This document shows positions 47,703-60,146 of a stretch of 64,000 nt of DNA, piece after piece (position 1 is the first letter of the stretch; each line of letters begins with the position of its first letter). Source of the DNA: Patiria pectinifera (Eukaryota; Echinodermata; Asteroidea; Valvatida; Asterinidae); NCBI GenBank assembly GCA_029964075.1, contig CM057129.1, positions 13,383,430 to 13,447,429 on the forward strand, given 5' to 3'. The notes under the pieces were generated by a model. It did not search any database. It saw only the letters and a list, made by a program, of their open reading frames with translations, and had not been told where the DNA came from. Both the position numbers and the translations under genes were made by a program.

Positions 47703-49148
47703 CTAGATCCCCCGCAAATAGTCCTTGATCTTTCTAGGATTCGACTGTATTCAGTACCTGTTGTCCAAGTTTATGAACAGTCACTGTCAGGTTTTCGTAA
47801 ACACCTTACCAACGACAATTTAGAAACAAAATATGCAGGAATTGATAAACACTGTCCTTGTAATCGTGGGTTTAAAAAGCCCCCACAAAAGCGGTGATGT
47901 TTGTCGTGCGAAGAAAAAGCCGTGGTAAACAGGGCTTGGTAAAGGCCTATTTGTCCTTGATGTAGAGCATCCGAAAGCAACAAACGGATCAAAAAGTAGA
48001 ATTGTGTGTCTGCGCAAGGAGTTGACCTTTGACACGGGCTCGAGTCACGTGATCATTCTCCCTCACACACCGACTGAGAGCTCATATGCTACGTGGGTTT
48101 GACAGTTTGGTCTAATATATGATTTGTTTCACAGAGACGGCTTTCATTTTGGCCTAAGATATACATGTACAGACTTCCGTTTACCTGCTCAAAAATTCAA
48201 ACCGAAAAAAAATGTTGAGAAAATATTTCAGATAAATCTCGACCTTTACAATTTCACCGCAGATCTATTCCCTGAAGAGTGCTTTTCGATTCCACTCACA
48301 CACAAATTATTTCCGAGTTTGTAAAGAGCAGCCTTCGACAATATAAAAAACACACAACCGTACAACCAAAAAAACAGAAAAGTCAAGGGAACAATGTAAA
48401 ATTTCTCATTAGAAACAAATACATATTTTACAGGTGGAAAACCTCATTTCGGTGCTTGGGTAAGCCTCATTTAAAGTGCAGAAAATCAATCACTCTGTCA
48501 ATCAATTATACAAAAATATGAATATCTCTTCTTTTTTGTGTGTTCATGATGAGGAGAAAAAAAGGCGCGAAAAAGGAGCAGCTCGATCATTGACACGTGT
48601 ATACACAATGCGATGACGTCAATTATTCCAGTCCGGTCAACACCTGTCCCCAGTGTCTCTAATCCGCCGTGAACTTTCAATCTTTTGTCCCTCGTCTCGG
48701 AGGGAATAAACACAAAAAAACCTTTGCCATTGACTCATCACCCACGTGGACGACACATGTGATCTGTTTCAATGTTCCCGGGGATGTGGTGTCAGTGATG
48801 ACGTCACCGGTATCGCCGGAGGTTTTAGGACAAAAACTCGCGAGCCACGGCCGCCGCCCCCGCCCTGGCCGGTCGATAATTGACCTTTTATATATACGAG
48901 AGCCGTATTTCGCACACAACTGGCGATTCTTACGATTCAGTCCTTTTTATTTTACAGTACAGGCCTTTATCAATGTGGGTTATGTCCTATTATTTTATTT
49001 CTATTTAGGCTCTATTCATGTAACAACATAAATACTTTCAATACATTACCGCTGATTATTACATGCCTAAATCGGCAAGGAATTCATTCCATAATAAATT
49101 CGGGTATAAATAGAGAATTTACCAATCTTTTGAAATAGTGTACATGTG

Positions 49149-49615
49149 CAGAGTGAATCAGAATGATCTGGACCCTAATTAAAGAAAATATTTTTAAAAC
49201 ATGTAGCAATTATCAAAACATGTGCGAATGAGATATGTTATAGGCTGGTATTTTGGCATTTGGTGAAAATTTCATGTTTATCCATTGTACCATTTTGAAG
49301 AAAAGCGCTAGCAAAGAACACACGCTAAAAAACACTCTGACCACGTTTCCATGGTTCAACAAATTGATTGAAATCGCGTACTGATGTAAAGTAGTGTAAT
49401 AACCAATAAAAATCTAGTCATGGTGACTGACTCACTTGACGTTATTGACGCATTTAAAAAAAAAGGCAAACACAATTCCGTGTGCAGACTGGGAAATGAG
49501 CCACTTCAATGAAAATGGCATAACTCCTCACCACAGCCACTATTTTTTTTCTCAATACTCTATTTGCCACCAAAAACTTTGTGAACTTGGGTACAAATCA
49601 TTCTGACTCACCCTG
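49149..49615. mobile_element. CAGGGTG-type MITE, fifth family
   Basis: Terminal inverted repeats are CAGAGTGAATCAGAATGAT on the left and ATCATTCTGACTCACCCTG on the right. TA follows the right end at 49616. The interior pairs less well than in the other elements. It is about 467 bp and non-coding. Confidence 0.7.
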
Positions 49616-50854
49616 TAGTACATGTACTGGATAAGTGCGGATATTTCATCTTGAGTTAAATCAAGCATTTGAAACACAAATTAGTTATTCATTCAACATT
49701 CAGCACAGAGTATAGCAGTGGCAATCAACAACGAATTTACCATGATGATTGTTATTGAATAAATGCTGAACTACGAGGGAACATACACAAATGATCAGGC
49801 ATCCTACGGAACCGTGACCGGCCGCCATTTTAAATTACCAAGGAAACCCAACCCATGTCACATTCCCCGTGGTTGCAATATCGAAAACGGTTCAAAATGT
49901 CAAACAGCACTTGTATCAGTCTAGAAAAGAAAGCTGTTGTATACGGGCACTTCTTTTCACTACAGCGCAAGTGCTCATATACGGCGTCCTTAAAGTCAAC
50001 AACGAGGCTTCTTACAATACTACGCACGGTGCGGACCTGACAGTAGATAAGTACACTGTAATTAATTCGTGCTTTTCCAAATCATCATCCATCTTCCATC
50101 AGTATCCCCCTATCTATCTCCCGAGTCGATGATGAGCACACACACGCGGCTCGGACTCTCGTCAAACCCATCCCGCTAATTCTCCCCCTCATATACTTTC
50201 TCTTATGTCAACAGCGATACTGTCGAAGCAGAGGGGAAGGGACAGCCTTTTGCCTGATGGATTCTAGTACCGGCCCGCACCGAAGTCTGATAGATTCCCC
50301 GGCTGATGATGATAAAGAACTGACGGTCCGAAGTTCAAGTGAGTTCATCAGACACCATGCCATCAAGCTCAACAAACCTCGAAAAGCGAACCTTCTAACC
50401 GCCTTTAAAGATCGTGACTTTAAAGATAAAACGACCAATGACAAGATGTGCCATTTTACGTATAAAACTGACCAAATTTCCATTTAACAAAATAATCTCT
50501 GTTGTCGAGTTGTCTAATAAGGGAGTTAACATTCTACCATTTAAGGAAACCATAAATTATTATGGAATGAGACTTAGTTTCCAAGAGTGCGCCCTCACAC
50601 TTGATAAAAAAATATATAGATATTCAAAGTGGTGCATGTATAAATAAATTTGTGGTTTTTATATTTAATATTATTGTATTCATTATACAGACACTGCCAG
50701 CACATTTTCAAGGAGTAAACACATGTTCCCCAATCCCTAGGACGTTTCGCTGTCAATCTAGGCATTAAACATTTGCAAGAGCTTATCAAACAGTTGATGG
50801 GCTTCTTTTCCTGCATGCGTGTACCTTTTAAAACATTTCAGAGGAGGAACATTT

Positions 50855-51345
50855 TCATGAGTACTTACGAGTACTTTACCACAGGCACAAGTGTGACTAG
50901 CCTACAGGTATTTTTTTCTTGCGAGTACGAGTATAAGTATGTTTTTATACGAGTACGTAAAAAAATGTACTCGCGAGTACTCATACTCGCACTCAAACGC
51001 GTTCAATTACGAGGAGTACGAGTTCAAGTACGAGTAAAAATAATAATGTGCTTTATACCAAAGGTCTCTATAAGCGCTTCACAATTACTACCCTGGTTCA
51101 TCAGGCCATTAGACCAGTATCTGCAGCAGCCCGAGATCAGCGCATTCTGGTCTGTACTTTCACAGGTGCCACTTTATATTACTGGGTGGAGGTAGGCAAT
51201 TGTAGTAACGTGTCTTGCCCATGAACACAAGCACCATGTTCCTCGTCAGGGTTCTAACCACCAAACAGCGTAACCATTGGACCACAACGCTCCACAAGTA
51301 CGATTTCGAGGACAAGTACGAAATACGATATTAGTTTACCGTCAG
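50855..51345. repeat. GAGTAC/AAGTACGA-rich degenerate repeat
   Basis: Words GAGTAC, GAGTACGAGTA and AAGTACGA occur many times at 50855-51040 and resume at 51296-51335, interrupted by the SINE at 51060-51295. Some runs are inverted (GTACTCGCGAGTAC). This looks like the subterminal repeats of a DNA transposon remnant; no transposase is visible. Confidence 0.6.
51060..51295 (-). mobile_element. tRNA-derived SINE nested in a GAGTAC-rich element
   Basis: On the minus strand the head is GTGGTCCAATGGTTACGC (A-box-like) and GGTGGTTAGAACCCTGACG (B-box-like). A core with TGGGCAAGACACGTTACTAC, AATTGCCTACCTCCACCCAG and ATAAAGTGG follows, then a 3' end GTGAAGCGCTTATAGAGACC. The core resembles the TGGGCAAG...CACCCAG segment seen in several animal SINE families (the Nin-type core is a guess). 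GAGTAC-type sequence flanks both sides, so it inserted into that repeat. Confidence 0.75.
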
Positions 51346-52959
51346 CGTGGCGAGATACCGTAGGTAGTCTGAAGACTACCTAGCAAGAAAAACATATACA
51401 TAATTATGTACGTATACCTAGGCTTACAGAAGGGGTTGTGCTGGTGTATTTACAACGTCTTTACGACGTGTCGTTACATGCCAACGTAAATCGCAGCAGG
51501 CAGCAGAGGCACACTTGCACTTTCTTAATGTGATGAGATGAATGCAATCGGACAGTCGGGAAGTATCAAGCAGTGGACAAGCCCGGGCAACGACTAAAGT
51601 CAAGAAAAATCACAAAAAACAGTGTAAGCGCAACATAACGTTAGCTTCAATGATAGAGTTGGGAAGTAAATTTCCAAGTCCAGCTTTAAACCATAACTGT
51701 TACAGTGCTTGTTTTAAAAAAAAATGACCTTCCTGAAGCGAAATCACAAAATGGCGTCCATTCCGGTAATGGCCGCATAGGGTTTTTTTTGTATTACGAA
51801 TCATCAGCACTAATGGAAGCTTCTTTCTAATAAAAAAATAATGTGCGTTGGCCTTTCGTGTAGACGATTTAAAAAAAAAAAAAAGATAATTAAGAAGCAC
51901 TCTGCAAATTCTACCGCACGCGCACGTGAAGATGAACTCGGAAACATTCTGACAGTTCAATTAATTTCGGCGGTTCTAAGCCCTCACATTCTTCCCGCTT
52001 TACAACCGGCCATCCATCGTGAAGGGCCGACCCAAACTTAATCAGTTTGGCTCGAAGGCAGAAAGTAAACAGCTTGACAAGCCAATAGTTAGCTTACCTC
52101 AAGAGAGACTGATGAAACTTGCGCACCTACTTCACTCACACATAATCTTTCATGCTGTGTGTTCTCGAGCGCCATTTTGATTTGTTTTTCTTAGCCGCTA
52201 GAGGGCGTTTAAGTACAAAGCTGGCAATTGCCTTTTGTTTTCGCATGAAATCAGCATTTTGATCACAGTTCTATCGGCTGCATTGCATGATGGGCAGATT
52301 TCTTTTCACAAATAAGAAGTTTAGAAAGAGGGTCATACCAAGGTCACAATGAACCGCTGAAGGTTTACGATAAAATACCGAAATCTTGACTTTTAGCAAT
52401 TCACCGCCATACTGACAATTCATCATCACCGGTTATCGCCGTTTAACACTGTTTTGGTGGAACATGCAACGGTTGACGGCAGCTGTTTCTGGGTCGCTCA
52501 AAAGGTGTTCTCCATTCGTGCTGATGTAATATTCATGATTTATATTCACTAGTTTTAACATCGCAACACAAGCCTATACACGAATTAAAGCCGGCTACTT
52601 TTCTACTGGACAACTGATTCATATAGGTCAACGTATAAACGGATAGATCTACATGTATCAGGAACGCAGTGTGGAATGTCAAAAGAATCGTAAGCTGATG
52701 TATAAAATAGAAATCTAAAAGAAAAAAAACTTCAAGGAAGGTTCGGCCTGAATGGCTTGTCAGATCAAGAAGGGTCAACGCAGCTGCTAAAACAACAACA
52801 ATTTGCCAGAACTTGTAGTTTTCATATTGGATTTGGGGCTCAAATCCAACATGATCATTCGCTTTTTCCAAAAAAAAAAGGAAAAACGAAAAGGGAAGCT
52901 CTAAGTTTTCTTAACCAAGCTGCAAATATTTATTTTATTTTTAATAGACCATTTGCACT

Positions 52960-53074
52960 GTAGCCATCTTTGAGAAGTGTGTGCTTTTATACAACTGGAA
53001 GAGGCATAAGTTGGCCTCTGGTGCACTCACTGTTAATGAATTATCATAACAAGACACACCTCAAAGATGGCTGC
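52960..53074. repeat. Small foldback repeat
   Basis: GTAGCCATCTTTGAGAAGTG on the left pairs with ACACCTCAAAGATGGCTGC on the right around a loop of about 65 bp. It may be a tiny MITE; no second copy was noticed. Confidence 0.55.
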
Positions 53075-54385
53075 TGAATGTAACCCATCTATATAAACCT
53101 AAGGGAAGGCACGTTCTTGCATAATGATGTGCTACTGCAAAAAAATATAGATGCACCGCACCCCTTTTTCACTCAAGGTGTTGCGCATGTCTTTATTGGT
53201 TACAGGTGCACGCTCCAAGGCAAATCAGGTGAGAAAAAAATGCGCGGCTTTTTTCACCACCCTTTGGCCGTCTGCTGCGTTTTCTTTCTTTTTTTCGTTG
53301 TTCGCACGTGACGTGACGTGCCCAGAATGAGGAATTTACAGAGAAGGGGGAAAAGATGCGTAGGTGTCCCAAGATTCGCATACAACACCTTTCAAAATTC
53401 GTACAACACCTCAGACTTTCTGGCTTTTCATAAAGGTGGCAGGGGCATTTCATGAACACACACTGAATTGAATTCACAAGGCTTCTATGTCATATCATGT
53501 AACGAGTTTGAATGAAGTTACTTGGCCATTCACTTAACGAGATACGAAATTCAACAATTGATGATGAGTATCCAATTGGACACCATTCTGCCTTTTTTTG
53601 GGAAAGGTGTAAGAAAGTCTGATTAGTTGGTGTGGCACACGAAGCAAGATGTGACACTGATCCTACGACCCTTGTTTATTTTTTAAAGCCTTCAGGTTCT
53701 CCACTTGTATCTATTTCTTTTGGGGGTGCTCACTGAATGTCTTAATTTTAATTTAAACATTGAACTATACGTTTGGATTTATCTTGTAAGGAATTCTTTC
53801 TTTTGGTGTACAAAATGCATGCGTTCCGTGCCAGGAGTTACGGAGAATAGTCTTATGTACGCTAAAACTCGAGTCACGTCTTTATTAATAACCACCGGGC
53901 CGCATGCTTGGGCCATTTGTACACCAAAAGAAAGGATTCACTACAATCTAAAGCGACACAACGGAGGGGGTGGAGGGGAGGGGGGCATGCGGGAACGCAA
54001 CCTCTCCCGTCAATTTCATTAAAAAAAATTAAAAAATAACAGAAAGAGAGGGGAAAACCGCCAAGTCTGATTTATTGTGCTCGATTAGTTGAAAGGAAGG
54101 CTTACAAAAAAGACAGTGCAAGGTTTAAAAGGCATTTTCCGGTTCAGAATTTAAACAAACCGAACTCGGCCCAAATATTAACCGCAAAATAGGTGTCTAA
54201 ATTCTCCTCCGCGATAATTTGACAAATACGGGTATACAGAAGCAAGGCAACAACAACTTCTCCGCATGAACAATTCCGGAGAAGTGTGGTGTACTTTCCG
54301 TCAACCCAACGTTTCAATAACCCTCTTTTCCCCAACCCCAACAAACGGTTTTGTCATAATGTGCAAAAACCCAATGCGATTTCAT

Positions 54386-54464
54386 CAACACAAAAGTCGG
54401 AATTATTTTGTGTCCTTGAATTTTTTCAACACAAAAGTCAGAATTATTTTGTTCTTAAATTTTT
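54386..54464 (+). repeat. Two-copy tandem duplication
   Basis: CAACACAAAAGTCGGAATTA at 54386 is repeated as CAACACAAAAGTCAGAATTA near 54427, each followed by TTTTGT and a T-rich spacer. Confidence 0.85.
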
Positions 54465-54954
54465 TTTCTGCATTCAGATGTCAGAACAGGAAACAAGCAC
54501 AGGACAAAGAACAAGTTGTCAACAGCACAACTTGATGCACAGGGGCTTCATTTGTTCGCATGAACAAAGGCTGAGCCAGCGCAACAACCCCGCACTTGTT
54601 GCTTGTCAAAAAAAAGGGTATGAATATCATAAAGCCGTCATAACAAAAAACAAAATACATGTGCATTATTCGGTCTGCGTCCGATCAGCGAAATAACCAC
54701 AGCTTCAGACACAATTCTTCTGAATCAGGTAGTATCCGGTTTTTTTTGGGGGGGGGGAAACGAGTCAGAAAGGCTAGACAAGGACTGATTCTGAATCTAA
54801 AATCAATTCGAGCTAAGTTGTGATTTTCCCCAGAGCAAGTTACAAATTTACGTAACCACTGTTAAACATGCATTACCAGTTCACGACCGCAATGTTGCAT
54901 TGTCTACTATAGCCAAAATTTTAACTAGAGTTGGTTACGCAGAACGGCAAAATC

Positions 54955-55249
54955 TACAGGGTGCGTGTAATAAAAAAAAAAGCGAAACCCAAATAGCAGG
55001 ACCAATTTGCCTGTAGCACTTTCAAAATCTAGGATATGAAAGCCCAGTCATTAAGCTTTCTTCTGGTACAGGAATCATTCAAATCACTCAAGTGCTGTCC
55101 ACGGATCACACAAAAAAATGGTGAGTGTTCATTCAGCAAAACGAAAACAAATTCACATGCATCCATATGAGAATTACGTAAAGTGCTACAGGCAAAACTT
55201 CATTCGAAAATTGGTCCTGTTATTTGGGTTTTTTTTTACACACCCTGTA
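54955..55249. mobile_element. CAGGGTG-type foldback MITE, copy 2 (same family as 24801)
   Basis: It starts TACAGGGTGCGTGTAAT and ends ACACACCCTGTA with TA duplications. It shares GAAACCCAAAT, GTAGCACTTTCAAAATCTAG, GAATCATTCAAATCACT and GTCCACGGATCACA with the element at 24801, but is only 295 bp because much of the right interior is missing. The two terminal arms still pair. Confidence 0.85.
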
Positions 55250-55816
55250 CTAATCAAATTAAAGGGCAAATGATAAAAAAAAAAATCAATTAAAACTTGG
55301 CCAAACAAACCCAATTTTGTACCTGAATAAAATAAAAAGTGCATCACAAGCCCGACCTAATTTTTATTTTTTTTATTTTTTTTTATAAAACTTCAGATTA
55401 TCCTCCATTTGGATTTTCTTCCGAGTCACTCCGTTTCAGCTCCTTTTCCCATGGGAACCAGATTGACCCACTCCGAAGGAAAAAGCCAAAAACATTGCAT
55501 TGAAATTGGCAAAACTTGACAGAATAATGAGAGTTGGGGAAATTACTTCTCCATTGCGAAGCACGGGGGAATATAGCATCCATCGTGTAGATGGGGCTAG
55601 TTGGCGCGTTAGATTTGCCACGGGACTACCCTGTTTTTGTGGATTATTCCAAGTTTCATTATGTTACCGGTGATGAGTGGATTGTCCTGGGAAAACGAAA
55701 GAAAGATGGAAAATTGCTGGGAAAATATCATTTCCTAGGAATGTGTATATAGATACTTGTAGTCGCTACAGGCTCCTGCATGTCAACAACCTGTGTTCAC
55801 GCTGTCAACAAGCCGG

Positions 55817-56127
55817 ATAGACTTTACTCACGAGTCGGCCATATTGAATTGAAAGCGAGGTAAAGTCTCCATTTTTGGAACTTGCGGGTACAAATAAAAG
55901 CAATGAAATAAAAAAATGATTACAAATTAACATCAGTTTGGTCTGATAAATAATTTCAAATGTGTGATTAAACACACCCTAATATATTTTAAGCCACATT
56001 TTCAAAAATGCTTGGAACGCAGTCCAATCATAAAACAGTCTGGTACCATCCCATTCAACAGTTTACAATTCATACAATAGATTCGGGGAACACGATGGAA
56101 AATGGCTTCCCGTGAGTAAGGTCTATT
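55817..56127. mobile_element. Foldback element of the AATAGACC family, copy 1
   Basis: The left end ATAGACTTTACTCACGAG and the right end CGTGAGTAAGGTCTATT are inverted. The right half carries GGAACGCAGTCCAATCATAA, CAGTCTGGTACCATCC and GGAACACGATGGAAAATGGC, which recur in the opposite orientation at 63822-63950 and more weakly at 56535-56645. Confidence 0.75.
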
Positions 56128-56534
56128 GAAAAATTCTACTAAAAAAGGCAACTAAATTGTGGCATTTTAGGCTAATGATTAGTTGAACAGTGATCAAAAT
56201 CTACCGATTTAATAAGAAAAAAACCTTGCCCAAAGTGCGGACACGGACAGGACTGTGACATTATTCCGTCTGATATGATATCGTTTGAAAGAAAACAGTC
56301 GATGAAGGCAGGTTTTAAGAAAGCATGCCCACTGTGCTAAAACTACCACAGGCTAGTTGTTGGGCAGCCTGCTTAGGATTTAGAGCATTTTTGTTGCGTC
56401 AACTAAAATAACGCACACAAAGCAAACGACCCAATGTATCTTTCATGCACATTTTATGCTTTGATCGAACAGTGAACAGGGAACACGTTGAGCCTAAATC
56501 TAGTAGGAATGGTTCTTAAGGGGAACTTGGATGC

Positions 56535-56645
56535 TATATGGGCCTTATTGGCCACTTCTGTCGAGTTCCCTGAATGTATTTCATTAATTGTTAACTGTTG
56601 AATTTGATGGCGCCAGACTATATATGCAGGCGCAATGCAGCCTTA
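56535..56645 (+). repeat. AATAGACC family, diverged partial copy
   Basis: GGCCTTATTGGCCACTTC, GAGTTCCCTGAATGTATTTC, TTAACTGTTGAATTTGATGG and CGCCAGACTA align in order with the copy at 63822. It lies only about 400 bp from the foldback copy at 55817, in the opposite orientation. Confidence 0.65.
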
Positions 56646-59600
56646 TTTTACCGTCATTGTTCTTTTTTTTTTAAATATGGCTTTAAACACCAGGGAATGT
56701 TTAATTACAAATGTAAAATTATTTATTGCGGCAGACTGGAATTGATTATATATTAGCTTGCTTTCCTTTCTCTTCGCAAGTTCAACAAATTCAGATTTTA
56801 CCTAACTTTCAATTCAATATGGCCGACTCGTAAAAAGGCCCATTACAATGTACAATATAAAATGTATGTATAATGCAAACATGTAAATGATTAAATGCAT
56901 TATTTTTAATGAAAATATGAGCGCTCGACATAAAAAGTCGGTTGCAAGCGATTCTTCGATAATAATGCTTCAAGGTAAAACAAACAAAAAATAAACCGCG
57001 CATTGCCATGCCAACGTTAAAATTTCCATAATTATTTTAGTAATTAAATGACAGTTCGCCCGGAAACTACCTAAACGCTACCACGCTATATCCCTATAGC
57101 CAGTGTAATGACGTCATTTGTTCTAAAAGGAAAAAAAATCGACCGCTGTTCTTGATTATAATGAAGACCTCCAGGGAATTCGGATGATACGGTTGTCATG
57201 GTTACGAGAGGTTTCCATGGCAACCGAGCCTTGCATGGAGATCAAAAATGCCAGTTAATATGAAAATGGACGGACAGACCTCTCCTTGGTTTTTTTTCTC
57301 TAGATCCTCGGAGAAATTTCCATCTTATGTAGGTATTCTGATACTTGTTTTCTGCAACAGGTGTCTTGACAAAAGACATTTTATCAGCAGTATTTTTCGT
57401 ATATTTTCAGGCTTAAAGAAACCATTACAATCACATATTTGCTTTTAAAAAATCATCTGAAGTATACTAATACAGGGTTGGCACATAATGCATTGATATA
57501 CATACATGTAAATAGAAGGGAAAAAACAGTGTTCCTTGCGAGGGAGTCTCCATAATCAGAGAAGTATTTCCAAGCTATTGGAAATGTCTCTCTTTTTAAA
57601 ATGTCCCCGATTAGAAATGATCAATTATGATTTATGATTAACACTTTTTTATACATTGCATGATGGGTAGATTTAAATTGTAAAGTAAAATAACAAAAAC
57701 TTAACTTTGCAAGTTGTCCCATGACCATTTGAAAAATTATCAGAAATAGTTTACTTACAATGGTTAGAACTATTTTGGGGAAGGGCGCGTAATTACCACT
57801 GAGGTCTATGGTAGTCTATTTACTGGCCTAGAACCTCTATGGTACACAGCTTGTCTTTGTCAGCATTTTCCTGTTAATAGTGAGTCATTGAATCGCCATT
57901 GCAGAAAAGTTCACGCTCATTCCTAAAAGGCTGTATTAATCATCAATTCTCAGTTTTACGCAAGTGTTTTTAAATACAGCTCATTACATGAATTGGCCGT
58001 GTGTCAATATTGTTTTGTCCAACACACTTGATGAGATTACGGCGGAAATTGGAAAAAAATTGAAATTCTCTTTCAGTGGGTATTGATTCTTTTTTTTGTC
58101 TTTTACGCAGGATTATTCGATATGGAAATGATGAACTGAGGTCAAGGCAGACCAGGTAATTGTTTGTTTAATTGCACAGCGAATAAAACAATGGTCTTTG
58201 AAGAATAGAGTGGTTATACCAGTCATGAAAAAAATATTATAGACTGGTAGTGACTGATTATGCATTGCGTCATCAACCACTGATAGTATTGTTCAAGTGC
58301 AGCCGCTGTAAGTTGTCTGCTTGCCCAAAATGCAGGTACTTCTCAATAAACAAGGTTTGTGAATTTACATTTGATATAAAGATTAAAACAAAACTGAAAT
58401 TGGTCTGAGTTTTGACAAGACGCGAGAGATTCAGAAGTTGAGTAGAGCATGGCAAGGGATGTCTATAGCTGTGCCATCACGTAAAACAGGAAACGCAACC
58501 ACCCAACTATCTCTTTCATGCTTTTGTCCGGTCATGTATTTTGAAACCACTCATGGGGTATAACAAAATATGCGTTTGCTTTCCCCCCACTGAAAACAAT
58601 GAAAAGCGGTTTCATGTGGAACAAAATATGCAATTTTGTAAACAAGTGTGACATGGTTAATTGAAGCTGAACAGTGCCGGAACATTGATAATCAGCGGTG
58701 TTTCAAATAATGGGAAAAGCTTGCACTTTTTTTTAATGAACAGTAAATGATACGTGATCACTTCCATTTGTTGGAGATTTTGTTCTGATGATAAAAAAAG
58801 GAAAATGTAAATGCGAAAGCAGAAAAGGAAGAAATTTAAGATGCATGACGAACGACGACAATCCCCCCACCACCAAATACAAAAGTCGCACACGCCCCTC
58901 GAAAGCACCATACTTTGGTAATGTGAAGGCCCACATCGAAAATCCACTTGTTGATAAGGCATCCAATGAATTTAGGGGTGAATGAAAAACAGGGTTTTTT
59001 AATCTAATTTCAGTTGACTTCAGTAGGGTCATTCGGCCCCTCAATGGGCGCATTCAAAAGCAAACTAAACAAAACACACGCACGCGCGCAGAAAAATAAT
59101 GATATAGATTTGGGGAACAAAATCATTATAATTGCATATTTTGCGTGGGCGCGTAATGTGGCAACAAAAACAGGTGGCCTTACGCAACACCAAATAAACA
59201 AGCCCCATAACATAGTGAGGAAAACAGGATTTAAACCTCAATAATCATGCTTTTCGTGGGTTTTTTTTCCTTAAAAAAAACCAGGATGTTGATTTTTACA
59301 AACAAATTAACTCAAAAATGCAATGTCCGGGGACCTGTGTACAGAAATATTTCTCTAAAAAAAATTAGAATATTTGGAATTTTTAACATTTTTCATAAAT
59401 GTTCACATGATGTACCAAGCGGTACATCGAGTGGAAACAGCACTATTATTGGAACCATACCTCTATTTCATAATTAAAACAAACATTACCGGTGATCAAG
59501 ACATGTGAATTGGCACTGGCATATTAAAGTGGCTTTGACACCTTATATAAATGTAACTATCGCATACACGTAGCCCACCCACATCCCTATTCAGTAGAAA

Positions 59601-59924
59601 TTAAATCAATCGTTACAATCCTCACAATCTAAAACCAATATCACCTAATTCAACTTAAGTATGAAAAGTAATTAGTAATTTATTTGGGTGTATACTCAGC
59701 AAACTGTTGTTATCAAGGAAAGACTTCCATCTTACGTATCTCAACTTCTCTACTTTATTTATCCCGTACATGCAACAGTCGTACGACAACAAGTGAACCC
59801 TGTCGCTTGCCCAAGACATTACATGTACGTACAGCGCAACAGCCTTATTAGCGCGGGGCGCGGGGTGTCAAGGGTAACGGGAAGGGATGGGCGCGCTAAA
59901 TAATGCACTAACGACTCACCTTGC

Positions 59925-60040
59925 AGGGATGATTGTCATTATTAAACTTACAGCGCAAATAGCCGTCGAGCTGAGATACACTGAGTGACAGCATCATATC
60001 AATCATATAGTTTGTCATCCATCATTGATATTAAAAATTC
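59925..60040. promoter_or_regulatory. Candidate homeodomain/TALE motif cluster
   Basis: TGATTGTCATTATT, TGAGTGACAGC (Meis/TGIF-like TGACAG), ATCATATCAATCATA and CATCATTGATATTA occur within about 110 bp. No repeat similarity was noticed. It could be a cis-regulatory element of the SK locus; this is inference from motif content. Confidence 0.25.
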
Positions 60041-60133
60041 GTGTCTATAATTATACTGACGAGGCACGCACCATATTTTAAAAGCGCATAATAAGTCAAG
60101 TGAAGTGGACGAATTAAAGGCTGAATTGAAAGG

Positions 60134-60146
60134 TGACCTCTGACCT
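60134..60146 (-). promoter_or_regulatory. Perfect DR1 nuclear-receptor-type motif
   Basis: The minus strand reads AGGTCAGAGGTCA, two consensus half-sites spaced by one base, as bound by HNF4/RXR/COUP-TF-type receptors. It lies in the region expected to be 5' of, or in an early intron of, the SK gene. A motif match alone does not show function. Confidence 0.35.

Larger units (their letters stand above)
47703..54954. other. Stretch with MITE, SINE and small repeats, no recognised genes
   Basis: Apart from the listed elements (49149, 50855, 51060, 52960, 54386) there is a GC-richer patch at 48720-48880 with a TGACGTCACCGG word. Short open frames on both strands show no domain. Confidence 0.5.

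Noticed and set aside
52533-52871. 112-codon minus-strand open frame with hydrophobic stretches
   Set aside because: Hydrophobicity follows from T-rich/A-rich DNA; no family motif or splice context was seen.
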